Shown piece after piece: positions 47,309 to 59,365 of a stretch of 64,000 nt of DNA; position 1 is the first letter of the stretch, and the number at the start of each line of letters is the position of its first letter. This DNA is from Angiostrongylus vasorum (Eukaryota > Nematoda > Chromadorea > Rhabditida > Metastrongylidae). The DNA lies in assembly GCA_018806985.1 (NCBI GenBank), contig JADANN010000443.1:2161001-2225000 (forward strand), given 5' to 3'. The translations under genes and the position numbers were made by a program. A model generated the notes under the pieces. The model had not been told where the DNA came from and did no database searches. It worked only from the letters and a program-made list of their open reading frames with translations.

Positions 47309-47996
47309 CTGAATTTTGTAAAATCGTCGGCTTATAGCACCTGCTAAAGCTTCCACGTTGCTTTTTCTTCACCATTCCTACTGGAAGTTTATTGGTTGAA
47401 CTTTCTATTTTCAACCTCATAGCACGGATAACAACGCACAAGAGAGTTTTGAGAATATACAGGCTTGTGGTTGTCCTTTACTAAACAACACCGTCTTCGC
47501 TTGGCTTCAAATATATACAAGAACAAGACGCTCGAAGACTACTTATGGAGAAAAAGTTGGACGGTGCTGTCGTGCACTTCACCCTAGACCTTCCACAATA
47601 GTCGCATTGTTAGCAAGAGCATGTGGAAGTGTGGATTGGATGCCCTCTTGACGACGTGGTTTCTCGATTCAGTAAGTTTATGGCTAACACCTAATGTCGA
47701 TCATGCACTTGCATTGCACTTAGTTGGAGATTCTCGGAGCTACCTGTAGGTCTTTGGAAGGTTGTTGAAATGTTGCGTTTCTTGCATATGCCTGACTAAC
47801 ATTTCCATTGTTTGAAATGTTCGACTGCACTGTAGGCACTTCAAGATTGAGTCAACTTCGCTGTCCTTTCGTTGCTGCCCTAAAAAACTAGTGACTCATC
47901 AAAACAGACGGACGTTTACTAAGGTTGGTACCCAGTTTTGATTCCTTTGATCGTTACTGAATATGAGTCAGCTATGTATTCTTTCTTTAACAAGCC
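47309..47996. other. Upstream of the zinc-finger gene
   Basis: No repeat copy or recognised exon. It should hold the promoter. Confidence 0.3.
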
Positions 47997-48062
47997 TACA
48001 AGAGGTTGATATGTAATCTTTAATCAGTTAACGTTTCGACGATTCCGTCTTCATCAGAGCCA
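47997..48062 (-). mobile_element. PLE end, left arm with best hammerhead-like core
   Basis: The minus strand at 48024-48061 reads GGCTCTGATGAAGACG, GAAT, CGTC, GAAACGTTAACTG. CTGATGA and GAAAC are both intact and stem II (GACG/CGTC) is perfect, with one extra A before it. Stem I partner on the 3' side is mutated (AACTG against AGCC in the right arm). Inverted partner: 48085-48141. Confidence 0.75.
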
Positions 48063-48084
48063 TGGACCGTCGAATCGGATCATC

Positions 48085-48210
48085 GGCTGTGATGAAGATG
48101 AAACCGTCGAAACGTTAGCCGAATACCAACCTCTTGTAAGGTTATCAAAAAAAAATACATATTTACTAGTCATACCGAGGTTAAAGAAAAGTCAGTTTTG
48201 AAATATGAGT
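48085..48210 (+). mobile_element. PLE end, right arm with hammerhead-like core
   Basis: The plus strand at 48085-48120 reads ggctgtgatgaagatg, aaac, cgtc, gaaacgttagcc. Stem I (GGCT/AGCC) is intact and GAAAC is present, but the C of CUGAUGA is G. It continues through an A-run to taccgaggttaaagaaaagt, a diverged PLE signature also seen at 13960-14000. Confidence 0.75.
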
Positions 48211-49289
48211 CAGCTATTTCAGTATGATAAAAACAAACTCTACCTCATCATATTTTCACGTAGTTATTTAAACATTGCAAATAAACCCCAGTCGCAATAG
48301 GTCGCTATCACCACCTGCATCAACTGTATCCCTCGATAAATTATTGAAGAACTTCATCGGATGTCAGTGTAACTCATAGCTCAATTCTTTCACGTTGTGC
48401 GTCTAGCTACGCTGCACGCTCCACTAGACATCACAATTATGTCATGAGCTGCTTTTATTTTTACTGATTTTAGCGACTTTGCTGCGGTTGATGCACAACT
48501 GTATACATAATGTTTCAGTCTTGGCCTGAACCCTATAGTCCTTCTAAGGGATGCTTGCATGTTCTGTGGATCCACTGTAGTGGTCTTAACGGTGATTTAG
48601 TGGACTCTAATTACATGAACAGCCCATATATGTATTTACCAGGATTTCAAAAATGTAACGGATCAGAACTGTGTAGTCCAGCATAGTGTAGTATAGGCTA
48701 TATTTCAAAAGACATCATTCGGCCGCTATGTAGTTGATACTGAAGGGTTTCGGCGCAATGAAGGTGTTAACTTATGTCCCACTGCAAAGGAGATTGCTGG
48801 AAAGTACATCCAATCATGGATGAATATAGAGTTTTGTCACTGAATCGGTAGTTTTTTCTTTTTTCTTTCTTTTTGAGAAAGCCGAATGAGAATGCTCTGC
48901 TTAATTAACGATGTGATATAGGAGAGAACTTTTTTCTTTCTACGGTTGGCATTAACTTGAGTAGTTGAACTACTACATAACTCTCGGTGATGTGCAATTG
49001 TTACCAAGGACTTCTCATTATCACCTGTAGCGATATTTACTTCACTCACATCAAATCTAGTTTCCACATGGTGTTTCCCTTGTGAATAGAACAGTTGTCT
49101 ATCATATTATTGAATAAAGAAAATTTTCAACGAACTAGTCGCTCCAAAATTTCAAAGCTACTTCAGTGTGGTCGCTCCCGTATACCAATACTATATATGT
49201 TAGATATCAAAGAATATTAAAAATAAAGTGAAATTTGTAGAAAGCTATTCATGTGTTTCTGGAATAACTGAATAACATGGCATCTGAGA
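48211..49289. other. No recognised feature
   Basis: Minus frames at 48390-48575 and 48837-49067 are open, but I cannot tie them to a family or to consistent splice sites. Confidence 0.3.
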
Positions 49290-49575
49290 GGGCGCGTGTA
49301 GCGCAACGGTTAGAAATGTCGTGGAATACACGCATGGTCCATGGTTCGATCCTACGCGGCCGGCTCACCAGGTGTTCCATTCCTCTGAGATGGATAAACT
49401 GTTACCAGGCTTGTCCACGATGATAGCAGCACTGACTTGATGTATAGGTAGGCCAACCGGAAGTCATTGTGCGGGTCATATGTGCATTCGCTCAACTTTA
49501 CGATAGTTTATGAAGTTAAATGCATGGCGCATCCTTAAGGGAATCGTTTAACGTTGAGCGTTTTACGTTTTTTAC
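49290..49575 (+). mobile_element. SINE-like element, family 1
   Basis: Head gggcgcgtgtagcgcaacgg (A box) and CATGGTTCGATCC (B box), both good. Diverged body. Tail aacgttgagcgttttacgt. Confidence 0.8.
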
Positions 49576-49607
49576 GGGATCTGGTCGATAAATCGTATAG
49601 CACTCAC

Positions 49608-49705
49608 CGTTCCAAGTTGATTCATCCTGCATTTTGCCTACAAACTGGAACAGTGCTCCCAGACCATTGGCATATGGTGTGGTAGACGGTTTTCGAGACT
49701 GTTGC
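49608..49705 (-). CDS. Orphan internal exon
   Basis: Acceptor TTTAGTAG and donor GGAACG/GTGAGT bracket an open frame reading QQSRKPSTTPYANGLGALFQ and FVGKMQDESTWN. The donor is strong. The next exon should lie left of the SINE copy at 49290, but I could not find one. Family unknown; an unrelated chance frame is possible. Confidence 0.35.
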
Positions 49706-49764
49706 GCTACTAAATGATAGGAATTAAGGAGACTGAATGATTCAAAGAAGCACCGTTCTCCCAT

Positions 49765-50880
49765 TCAGCATTCGCAGCTTCTCAGTTTTATAGAAGTGTA
49801 CGAGATTTCAAAGCCACTTCGACGAAGTGAAATGTTACTTGGTAGTTCTCACTAGTTATTCTCTCCAACTTTTGCCCACTATTTATATTTCGACTAATTG
49901 AGTAATCGAACGATCGACAGCGTGCACGGAACGAGGGTTATGTAACGATTTCAACGTGGAATCACTGATATATCTCGCAATTTGGTATGGTTCAATTTTA
50001 CCGTTTCTATAGGGTCCTGTGGGTTAATTCGATGGCCTATTATTCCGGTCACAGTGAGGAGATTGTGGAAACGACGAGAAAATGCGAACAATAAATTATG
50101 CTTTATACATGCCAAAGAGGACGGGATTCCATCAATACTTTAAAATGGTCAGATCGGAACTCTCCCACTATTCATCATAATCGTTTCAAGCGATTTTTCG
50201 AGTCTCGAATAATATTTTACCCTTATGGTTGGTTTTAATAAAAGATGTCGGTTTCTAGCTCAAAAGACCGACTATCCATAAACTTCGACATAAGTGATCG
50301 ATATATTTATTTACATGTTCTTAGGTTATTGTTTACATAATGGAACAGAAAGCAAATTGGCCACTTCACAGGCCCTTGTTAATAACGTTCTTCCATTAAC
50401 CCGACACCTGTCCATGTAGAAATGCAGACCAGATTCAGAATCTGATACAACCTGGGTCCCAAATTTATAACACGCTCTTCATGTCACAAAGGTAGCTGCT
50501 ATATCATAGACTTCAATCAGTCCCAGCTATCTCAGAAATTCAAGGGTTGATTGCTTAAAATAGCAACGAACCAGCTTCGATAAGGTTGTTCTCTCCAATA
50601 TCGAAGTGTACGTGAGAAAAATCAATGAGAAAGAAGCTATCTGATAGAGTACGACACATCCAACGCTTTAAAAAAAGGGTATCTAGCATCCTTTCGTTCC
50701 TTGCAAAAGGACTGAGTAACAACTGGTCACCCCTCTATATATTAGGTTATCCAAAGTATATTACTCTATAATAGATTGAAAACATCTCCAAGGTAGTTGA
50801 TAGAACTTTATCCAACGATTGCAAATACTAAGTGACTGATCAGCGACGTGTGCTGAGTAGTTGCCCTAACGGTAGATGTA
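49765..50880. other. No recognised feature
   Basis: AT-rich DNA without a convincing exon or repeat copy. Confidence 0.35.
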
Positions 50881-50881
50881 A

Positions 50882-51194
50882 GATGCTACGATAGAGAAGG
50901 AAGCTGACGAAACAGAAGAGCAAAGAAGATGTAGACGTGAAATATTTTATTGTGCTTTTCTTAAAAACAACGTTGGTGACATTGTCCTTTTCTGCAATCA
51001 ATCGGATCATCGAAGGATTCCAGTCTACTTTTTTCTCCTATATGAAACCGTGTACCCTCATGAAATGCAATTCCACAAATGGAAAATAAGCGCTTGCATC
51101 ATGGGACAACTCAGTCACTACACAAGCAATGAAGACCAACTAGATGAAACTCTCGCCAAAATTCATCGAATGATCCTTGAGAACTGTGGATAGC
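50882..51194 (+). CDS. Orphan coding-like frame, unknown family
   Basis: A 313-base plus-strand frame is open without a start at its left end and stops at TAG 51192-51194. It reads IEKEADETEEQRRCRREIF, then VGDIVLFCNQSDHRRIPVYF and a charged helix-like end (NEDQLDETLAKIHRMILENC). Composition is protein-like. The first in-frame ATG is at about 51063. The left end would need a splice acceptor (GATGTAAG is the nearest, weak). It could be a last exon of a plus-strand gene or part of an old element. Confidence 0.35.
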
Positions 51195-52560
51195 CAAACC
51201 TTAGCAAGCTTCCCACAGCGTTACTTTGCATGAGATGAGCAGAGGAGGTCACCACAAACACCAAAAGACTACTACCAACGTGTTGAGCGTTGTTCACATG
51301 TTGCGATGCACATTATTTCTCTGAATAAGTACGTTTATTACAACTATTTTGTTTGGATTTCATAGCTGTCACTTTATCGAACTTTGGAGGACTATACTCA
51401 CAAAAGACCTATTTCCAAGCGTTTTTGTACAAATAGTTGTTTTTCTTTTACGAGTGTCGACTAACTTAATCAGTTATGTACAAAACGACAGTCCTATGGA
51501 GTAAGAGTAAAGTAGATTTCTGGTGACCATAACCATTTCTGGTGACAGTGTCTTGGGAGAGGCGTAAGTGTCTGAGTTGTCAGGTCATGTCTATCAATTC
51601 CTAGTATTCAAGAGCCTATCAAACGCACGCTAGAGTGATTACTAGTGACAGCGCCGGTGAAGTGTAGAAGCAAAGTCATAACGATCGTGGAAGCTAGTCT
51701 GGATGAGCCTTTGAATCATAAGGACTATTGCCAGAAATGGGTGCAGCCGTAGATTCTTTAGATGTCGGAGTATACGTCATATATAAACTCCAACTAACCC
51801 ACGACATCATAAGAAAAGACTCATTAGAGCAGAGAGCAAGAAGTCTGAGGCAACTGTAAGCTGGAAACCATGAGACCTGTGAAGATTAGCTAGTTCTAGA
51901 AGTGACCTGACAGATCTAAAATAACAATGGAAAGTAATGATTATCATCTGTGACAAAAGAAACCTAAGAAGCTCGAGAAGTGTAGGAGTAGTATCGAGAG
52001 CCAGTGTCCCACAAAAGTAGGTCCATTTGAGACCCGTGATCTAATCCTCTAGAGTTACACCATTTATTCTTTTTTAAACGTGATTGGAAATCAATTTTCA
52101 ATAAGCCGTGTATATTTATGTCAACAAGGCAACTGATAACGTCCAAATTAGCTGAAGACTTTCAGAAGGAAGCTGCCACATAGCCAACTGCCTAATCGAT
52201 CTTTTTAGAAGCCACTTATTAATTAATGGTCATTTTCTCTTGGTGTCATCGTCAAATAGAGTCTAGCAAGAAAAATAGTCAGTAAATTTGTAAAGCTATC
52301 TACTTATTTTCATGGTTTCGCTCCTTCTATTTGACAGAAGTAGCATCTATGCCCTGGAATGTGGCGATTAGTTGGAAATCGTGGACGAACTTCAACATTA
52401 TTTGACGTTTGAGCTGAATATCCAACATCAGCACAAACCGCCCCAAATGTGGATGGGCTATTTATCACCTACATTCGTTTATCTTCATGTATCTCATTAG
52501 GGTTTTAAGGCTTAGCAACTACAGATTAATGTTTACTAGTCAATCAATATTCCTTCCATA
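51195..52560. other. No recognised feature
   Basis: No repeat copy or supported exon. The minus frame 51964-52146 is unsupported. Confidence 0.35.
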
Positions 52561-52689
52561 GCTTACGTTGCTTGTACTGTTCCTCTACCAGATCTTTTAG
52601 TCGCAGATTACTAATGTGGGTCCAAGTACATTGTGGTCATTTTACAGCATTATCGAAATTTGATCACTATGTGCAGTATTTGGTGGTGG

Positions 52690-52880
52690 CAGTGGTACCT
52701 TCGGGCACGCGTGCTGGTGGTGGTGGAGTCGATTCGAGTCGAATGACAGATTATAAGTGTCAGGCCGAGTCGTCCATCCATCTCAACGCACATCAATCAA
52801 TCTACTCGCCCCCAGCTACCCAACCACCTCGTCAAACAAAAACGAGACCGACCGTCGCTAGCAGGCCGATTTAGAAGCGA
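52690..52880. promoter_or_regulatory. GC-richer non-coding block with Hox/PBC-like site
   Basis: This stretch is noticeably more GC-rich than its surroundings, with a (GGT)n tract and cacatcaatcaatctactcg, which contains ATCAATCA (TGATTGAT on the other strand). I read it as possible regulatory DNA of the RRKQ-motif gene; the plus frame across it is probably chance. Confidence 0.3.
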
Positions 52881-53638
52881 TTCCTCATGGATTCAGTTAA
52901 GCGGTTTTAAACGAACGAACAGCAGAAACAACATTTTTTATGAATTCTGAAGGCAACAGTTTTCTAATAGCTATCACTGCCATACCGCGACTAAAACTGA
53001 AAGCAGAAACCTATGACAGGAACGGAAGTCTTGTCTGATATCAGATCTTACTAGGAAACTGTCACGACATCTGTATGGCTGCATAGAAAGACATTAGAAG
53101 GATAGCTATAAGGAGATAAATCGTGTTAGCAAATCCTTATCACTTCATGGTCAATGTTCCAATTTTCGCGTTGTGCTAGCACTAAACGTACAGTTATCCT
53201 TTCTTAGCGATGCCATGTACGCGACAGCCAAAGAAACTTTCCTGGAAGAGAAACATGTTTTGGCTAGCTTCCTCTTGTCGTACCAGAAGGTCAGTCGTGC
53301 GAACACTATAGCCTAGGGGGCCCGAATGCATGTGAAAAAATTCTGTGACTGCCACGCCCATCAATTTCCACGATAATGAAGTAAGGATTTAAATACCACG
53401 CTACTTTATACCACACTACTATTTTGATGACTACTTGACATCGACCCTTTAACATCCACAAACATGATTTATACTAAAACGAATTAAAACGCGCTCCACC
53501 ACTTGCACTTAAAGATTAAAGTCGAAATTTGAAAGGAGTTTTCAGAGTAATTTAGAATGCCGGAAGGAAAAAGTGATGCCTCCAGGGAAACTGCGCGCCT
53601 TTCAAACATGTTTCTCTTTTCCAATCCATAACTCCCAC

Positions 53639-53963
53639 CTTGTTGAGGTGTCCGAGGTTCGAAACGTTTCAGCGACTTTTCTAGCATCAATAGAGGATTT
53701 GTCATGGATTTTCTTAATGGCGAAGTTTCAGCATCGCAAGAATCCGATAGCAGCACCGCATCTTTCGAACATGATGGCGACATCTCTCTAGAATGAAAGA
53801 GAACGGACGCCTCCTCCGTTGCTTCCCTACTTCGTACTGAAGGAGGATGTTCTGGATTGCATAGTTCTTCTCTGAGCAATTTGGCGGATGGTTCATGCTC
53901 CACTACTTCTTCAAAATATTCAGGTGACCTTCTTGTCGGTCTGGCCTGTTTGCGACGGCCCAT
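53639..53963 (-). CDS. First exon of a putative transcription factor with RRKQ NuRD motif
   Basis: The ATG follows directly on an acceptor (CTCAAATTTCAG), fitting a spliced-leader site. The protein starts MGRRKQARPTRRSPEYFEE. The RRKQ-x-x-P N terminus is the short motif with which SALL, FOG and BCL11 zinc-finger proteins bind the NuRD complex. The rest of the exon is acidic and Ser-rich, ending MLEKSLKRFEPRTPQQ. A donor (CAACAAG/GTGGGA) is likely at 53639; without it the frame runs to a stop at 53484. No zinc fingers were found to the left, so the class is inferred from the motif alone. Confidence 0.5.
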
Positions 53964-55135
53964 CTGAAATTTGAGAATCAACAATATCCATGCATGCTAT
54001 TTACGGAAATTTCCAAAAAAGTACTTGAAATAAATGAGATGGGAAGATCAGGAAAGACTCGAAAAGTTTACATTATTCTATTAAAAAGAAACATATAAGT
54101 CAAAAAATGAACATCTCAGACAATACATTCCCGCTATTTTTTGGTCTTTTTTTCCCAAGAAACAAAGTTAAATCCCGACGGTTATTTTTATGCAGTAATG
54201 AGGAAGCTGTTCAGAGTAACAAATGTGAATACTGACGGTGGAAGGACGACAGCACAAGAATTCCTACATAAATCACGACAAAGATCGGTAGAAACTGTGT
54301 TAATAGGACTTTCTCAGCATAACTCCACATTGACGGATAGAAAGAAACTGTGACTGCTACGCATGGTGACATTAAAATGAAGAGCAAAGTTTGTGTTCCC
54401 ATCGGAAATAGTTAGCCAAAGCTTCTTAAAGGAAGTAATGGGCTACTTTTATTATGAATAACAAACTTTCTTATCTACCGGTTAACGTCGACGTTGAAGG
54501 ACCACTCTCTGAACCAGTTAATGGATGCTGAATCGGAATACACCAGCGACACCAGTTATGCACAGTTAAGGGGCCAACAGATTCTCAGTACTTTCATGTG
54601 TTTTCTGTGGGATACAGGTTCTACATCATTTCCGCATAGATTTTTTTTTGCGTAAAAGTAATTCTTAGACGACTCGTATATCTCTTCAATACAGAAATCT
54701 CGGTTTTTCGGCCTTTCACCGTTGCTTGTTTGACTCTGCAATAGATCTGAAGTGCGAAATATTTCACTGTAAGAAACAGAATAAACTATAAAAAAAGTGA
54801 AGTGTAGGGAAACTTCAAGTAACATAAAAGTAGATAGTCTTATTGAAGAGAACCCTTTTATGACCTGATAAAAACCCTAATGGCTAATGCTGTCTGTTCA
54901 TTGCTAGGGAAATTAGATGCTGAGTCAGATGATGACATGTCTTCAAATGCAACGCTGCAGTTCCACCCATCTTGGTAGTGCAATTACGTTAAGCGGTAAA
55001 TTTTTCCCGATGAGAAATCCAAGAAACAGCAGTGGAAAGGAGAAGATGAGGAGGGAATGGCAGGTGGCATCCTAGAGGAGAGGGTGAAAAGTATATCTGG
55101 AAATGGGTAATGCATGCGTGTATGAGTGTGTGTAA
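53964..55135. other. Upstream of the RRKQ exon, unassigned
   Basis: Minus frame 54556-54825 and plus frame 54141-54353 are unsupported. No repeat copy seen. Confidence 0.3.
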
Positions 55136-55137
55136 GT

Positions 55138-55260
55138 CGTCGAACGAGAGACGGACGAGACGGGACGTCGTTTTGTGGCCCCGCACGGGGACTCCGCCCA
55201 TCTCATCCATCAATCACTCCATGTTATGATCACATGCGGCAGCAGATACAAGAGCAGAAA
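55138..55260. promoter_or_regulatory. Non-coding module, copy 1, with Hox/PBC-like site
   Basis: Contains gtcgaacgagagacggacga and, 70 bases on, atcaatcactccatgttatg followed by atcacatgc and cagatac. A similar pair stands at 56094-56185. ATCAATCA is a textbook Hox/PBC-type site (TGATTGAT). It lies about 1.2 kb upstream of the RRKQ exon. Confidence 0.4.
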
Positions 55261-56039
55261 CATGACGAGAGATGACGGAGTATCGGACGACGTCAGTCGC
55301 AGACGGAGGAACCTCGCACGAAACCTCCACTCTGTCAAGGTCGTCAAGGTCGCTACAGTGCAATGCCTACTTGGTGAAACCGTCAAGACTGCGGTGGCAA
55401 CGGAGGCTGGGCTAGCTAATCCTTCTCCAAATAGCACATTGATGAATCCTTTCGTGCTACTTGGTGTGCGTGCTCGGCCATAAGTAGTGTGTGATATTTC
55501 AGTCGTGGCTCTCAGGAACACTATTAGCTCACGAGAACTGATATTTGTAAAGCTCAAAAAGCAAGCAAAAAGCTTACCAGTTTAGAGTTAATGGCAACAC
55601 TGTAGCGGCAAACGTAAACCATAGACACGTTCTACGAAAAACAACTGTGCTAGTGAATCTTGAGTCATCGGCAACCGTACCAGGAAAAATGGGGTCTTAT
55701 GTGTACGACCTTCATGTACACAACTCCTCTTCTACTGCTCTAGTTGTGGAAAATTACCGGCAGTGGCCAAAAAACCAACATCGTCCATTATTTGTTAAGA
55801 GAACCAGAAATCTCGCATTGCACATGAGTAACTAAATTTATGATTAATTCACTTCATAAAGCAAAATCTTGCTTTTCTTATGAGGAATAGCAATAATGCG
55901 ATGAAATATTTCCAAGCTATGAACAACCAGACCTGACTAGGGTGGTTTGGATTTCATCGTATAAAGTATGATTTAGTGGTCAGTGTAATAACCGTAGGAG
56001 GCCGACATTAGCTTTACAGAGCAGAAAATTTATGCATGA

Positions 56040-56190
56040 CAAAGGTTTGCACAGACAGGCAGAGAGTGAGATGGATTGATGACTGAACAGAAGAGTCGAG
56101 AACGAGAGGTCCGAGAAGGCGTGGATTCATAAATCAATCACTTTGTTATGATCGTGCACCAGATATACACGCCAGAAGACGCGTGCAACG
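56040..56190. promoter_or_regulatory. Non-coding module, copy 2, with Hox/PBC-like sites
   Basis: gtcgagaacgagaggtccga is followed by aaatcaatcactttgttatg, atcgtgc and cagatatac. A further gattgatga lies at about 56075. It resembles 55138-55260 with a shorter spacer, about 2.1 kb upstream of the RRKQ exon. Confidence 0.4.
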
Positions 56191-56689
56191 AGAAACTTGT
56201 GGAAAAAACAACTTTCGGCTCGAAATAAGCACAATTTTAAGACCAGGGATAAGCGCAGAATTTCGCTTCGTACAGTCGGCGCTGCTTTTTTTCCCAAGAT
56301 TTGCACGAATTTTACGTTGAATAGAATACTTTTTGGATCATTGGATCGCCAGTGTTGTTCTCCTTGCTGTGTCTTTCCGCCATGGATGAAAAAAAATACG
56401 GCGTTGGAAGAGAATTAAGCTGGAAATTTTACACAGTCTGAACCACCTGAGTTGGCCGTGCAAAACAGAAATGTAATCTGATTCATTCACTGCATTCTTG
56501 GGACTCCTTGCTAAATTAGTCGCGTCTCTGAACACATCGCGTGCTATTCAAGCAGTCAGTGGAACAAACTCAAGTTCTCAAATAGACTTCCTTAAGAAAT
56601 TGTTACGACTACCTACACACTTTGAGAATACACCGTTCAAGAAATTAGAATTGGATATCGCAGTTTCATTTTCCTAGCTTTTATCTGCT

Positions 56690-59365
56690 ATGAAAAAACA
56701 TTCATTGGATTCATTCGAACAACTTACAACCCGAATCGGACATTTACGATTAAAAAGATGTGGATCAATTCCGGCTTTGACAATCTTCGTCGTTTATGCG
56801 CCGACATCAAACTATGACAAAGATGAAGCCGAACCATTCTAATATGGACTTGGAGAAGTTCTACAGAGAAGACTACACATTCTTCAAGGTCATCATTGGA
56901 GATTTCAACGCCAAGATTGGACCAAGAAGAATGTGTGAAGAACGTCACATTGGGACCCACAGATTAGAATGGAACGAACAGGGTGAGCGGGTGTCTGAGT
57001 TTATCATGGCGACCAAGACAATCCATGGTAACTCACAATTCCAGAAGCCCCACCCTCAGCGCTGGACGTGGGAGTCTCCCAATGGAGAGTACCATAACGA
57101 AATAGACCACATCATAGTACATCATAGTAAATAGAAGGTTTTGCCTAACCGATGTCGCTGTTGTCCCAAAATTCTACACGGGATCAGATCACCGTCTTTC
57201 TTTCTTGCAAGATTCTATTTCTCGCGCAAAGGAGAAAAAGCCGCTAAATTCAAAAACCGAAGTCCCAGAACCACCACAAACTGGGACTTATTCAATTCAT
57301 TAGTCGGCTGTTGGGAAGAGCCGTTGTCGATAACATTGACGAAGAATACGATCAGTTCATTCAACATCTTCACCTTAGCGCTACGAAAGGTGAGAGTTCG
57401 AAAGTCACCAAGAGACGTCTGTCTCCGGAAACATTCAAGCTGATACGCCAGCGTGGAAGCGCACGATTTGCAGGCAACCGCGAACTAACGTCCGAACTTG
57501 CAAAACAGTGCAGACAGGCGATAAAAGAAGATCTTAAAGAGAGAAGAGCAGCAGTAATTGTCGAAGCTGCAGAGGCTGGGAAAAGCATTCGCAAAGCCCA
57601 CCTAAGCTTCGGCAATTACAGGACCAAAATGATTGCACTCCAGTGCCCAGACGGAACAGTTACAGCGTTCAGAAATGCAATGAAGAGAAATTATTCACGA
57701 ATACTACTCGGATCTCTTCGATAGCCACGTCCACCTCCTTCCGTCATATGAAATAAAGGAGGATGGATATGTTGTACCACCGGTTCTCCCTTCCGAAATC
57801 CGGCATGCCATTTCGTCGGTGAAAAATCGATCAACACCAGGTCGGGACAGGATAAGACCAGAACCACCTGAAGAACCTTCCGTCAATCCTCGTAAACACA
57901 CTGGCTCGGCTCTTCACACGTTACCTGCCTGAATGCGAGGGCCCTACCCACTGGAAGACCAACAAGACCGTGTTATTGTTCAAGAAGGGTGACCTACAGG
58001 ATGTCGGCAACTATCGTCCAATCTGCTTACTGTCTGTCATCTACAAACTTTTCACTCGAGTCATCCCTAAACAGGATTGACAGAACACTGGACGAAGGAT
58101 AGCCATGTGAGCAAGCAGGGTTTCGAAAAGGATTTAGTACGATGGACCACATCCACACGGTAACAAGGCTCACTGAAGTATCGCGAGAGTACAAAAGACC
58201 GCTCTGTCTCACCTTCATCGATTTACAAAAGGCCTTTGATTCAGTCGAGATAGAAGCAGTCTTGGAAGCCCCTGGATAGTCAAGGGAGTCCCTACTCAGT
58301 ACATAAAGATTCTTCGTGAGCTGTAAAAAAATTTCACAATCAAGGTATCACCATTCTACGACGATATTATCATTGACGTCGAAAAGAGGAGTTAGGCAAG
58401 GCGATACCATCTCGCCAAAATTATTTACCACCACCCTCCAGAACGTCATGCGAACATGGGAATGGGTATAATATGGGAGTGAAAATCGATGGTCGGCAGT
58501 TACATCATCTTCGCTTTGCTGATGACATCGTCCTTATAACACCAAACATTAGCCAAGCGGAACGTATGCTTACCGACTTTGATAAAGCATGTGGAAAGAT
58601 TGGTCTTCAACTAAATGTCACAAAAACGATGTTCATGAAGAACGGATTGGTTTCGCATGCCCCATTCATGCTCAACGGAACGAATATCTCCGAATGCTCC
58701 AGTTATATCCATCTAGGTCGGGAAATCAATATGATGAACGACCTAGCTCCAGAGCTGAGCAGAAGGAAACGAGCGGCTTGGGGTGCTTTCAAGAGCATCG
58801 AGGATGATAGTGAAGAGAAACAAGGAACACCCGACTCCGTGCCCACCTTTTCGACTCAACGGTACTTCCTGCCCTAACGTATGCGTCAGAAACTTGGTCG
58901 CTGCGTAAGCAGGATGAAAGGTCACTTAGCGTTATCGAACGCGCAGTCGAAAGGGCGATGCTAGGAGCATCCCGTTCCACACAAAGTAAAGGGAAGGGAT
59001 CCGAAGCTCCGATCTGCGTCGACGATCAAAAAATCAAAGATGCTGTTCTGTACGCTAAACAATCGAAGATAAGGTGGGCCGGACACGTAATGCATATGAA
59101 TGACAACCGATGGACAAGAGCCGTTGGTGACTGGATTTCCTCGGGATGTCAAACGTACTGCAAGAAGGCCGCCGACCCGATGGTCAGAGTTCTTTACGAA
59201 GAGCCTAGAAGAAAGATATGATGCTCGACGAGTCCCTAGAGCGAGCAGAACCCATTGGGCTACTCTTGCACGCGACAGGGAAAAAATGGAAGACTTACTG
59301 GCGCCCGCCCGAGTCACTCGACGATCAACGGGAACTACAGGGTGATACAGGTGATGAAAAACCAT
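56690..59365 (+). pseudogene. RTE-clade LINE, 5'-truncated and frame-broken
   Basis: Endonuclease: LRLKRCGSIPALTIFVVYAP at about 56740, [15 protein letters not shown] at 56890-56930, [19 protein letters not shown] at about 57060-57115. Reverse transcriptase: NYRPICLLSVIYKLFTR at about 58010-58060, FIDLQKAFDSVE at 58215-58250, and the catalytic LRFADDIVLITPNISQAE at 58508-58565. C-terminal region: KIRWAGHVMHMNDNRWTRAV and a SRTHWATLARDREKME end near 59310. Domain order and the RDR-rich end are typical of nematode RTE elements. Frame changes or stops occur near 56840, 57130, 57720, 57890, 58070, 58325 and 58870, so it cannot be translated as one protein. All catalytic motifs survive, so it is fairly young. 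Confidence 0.9.
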
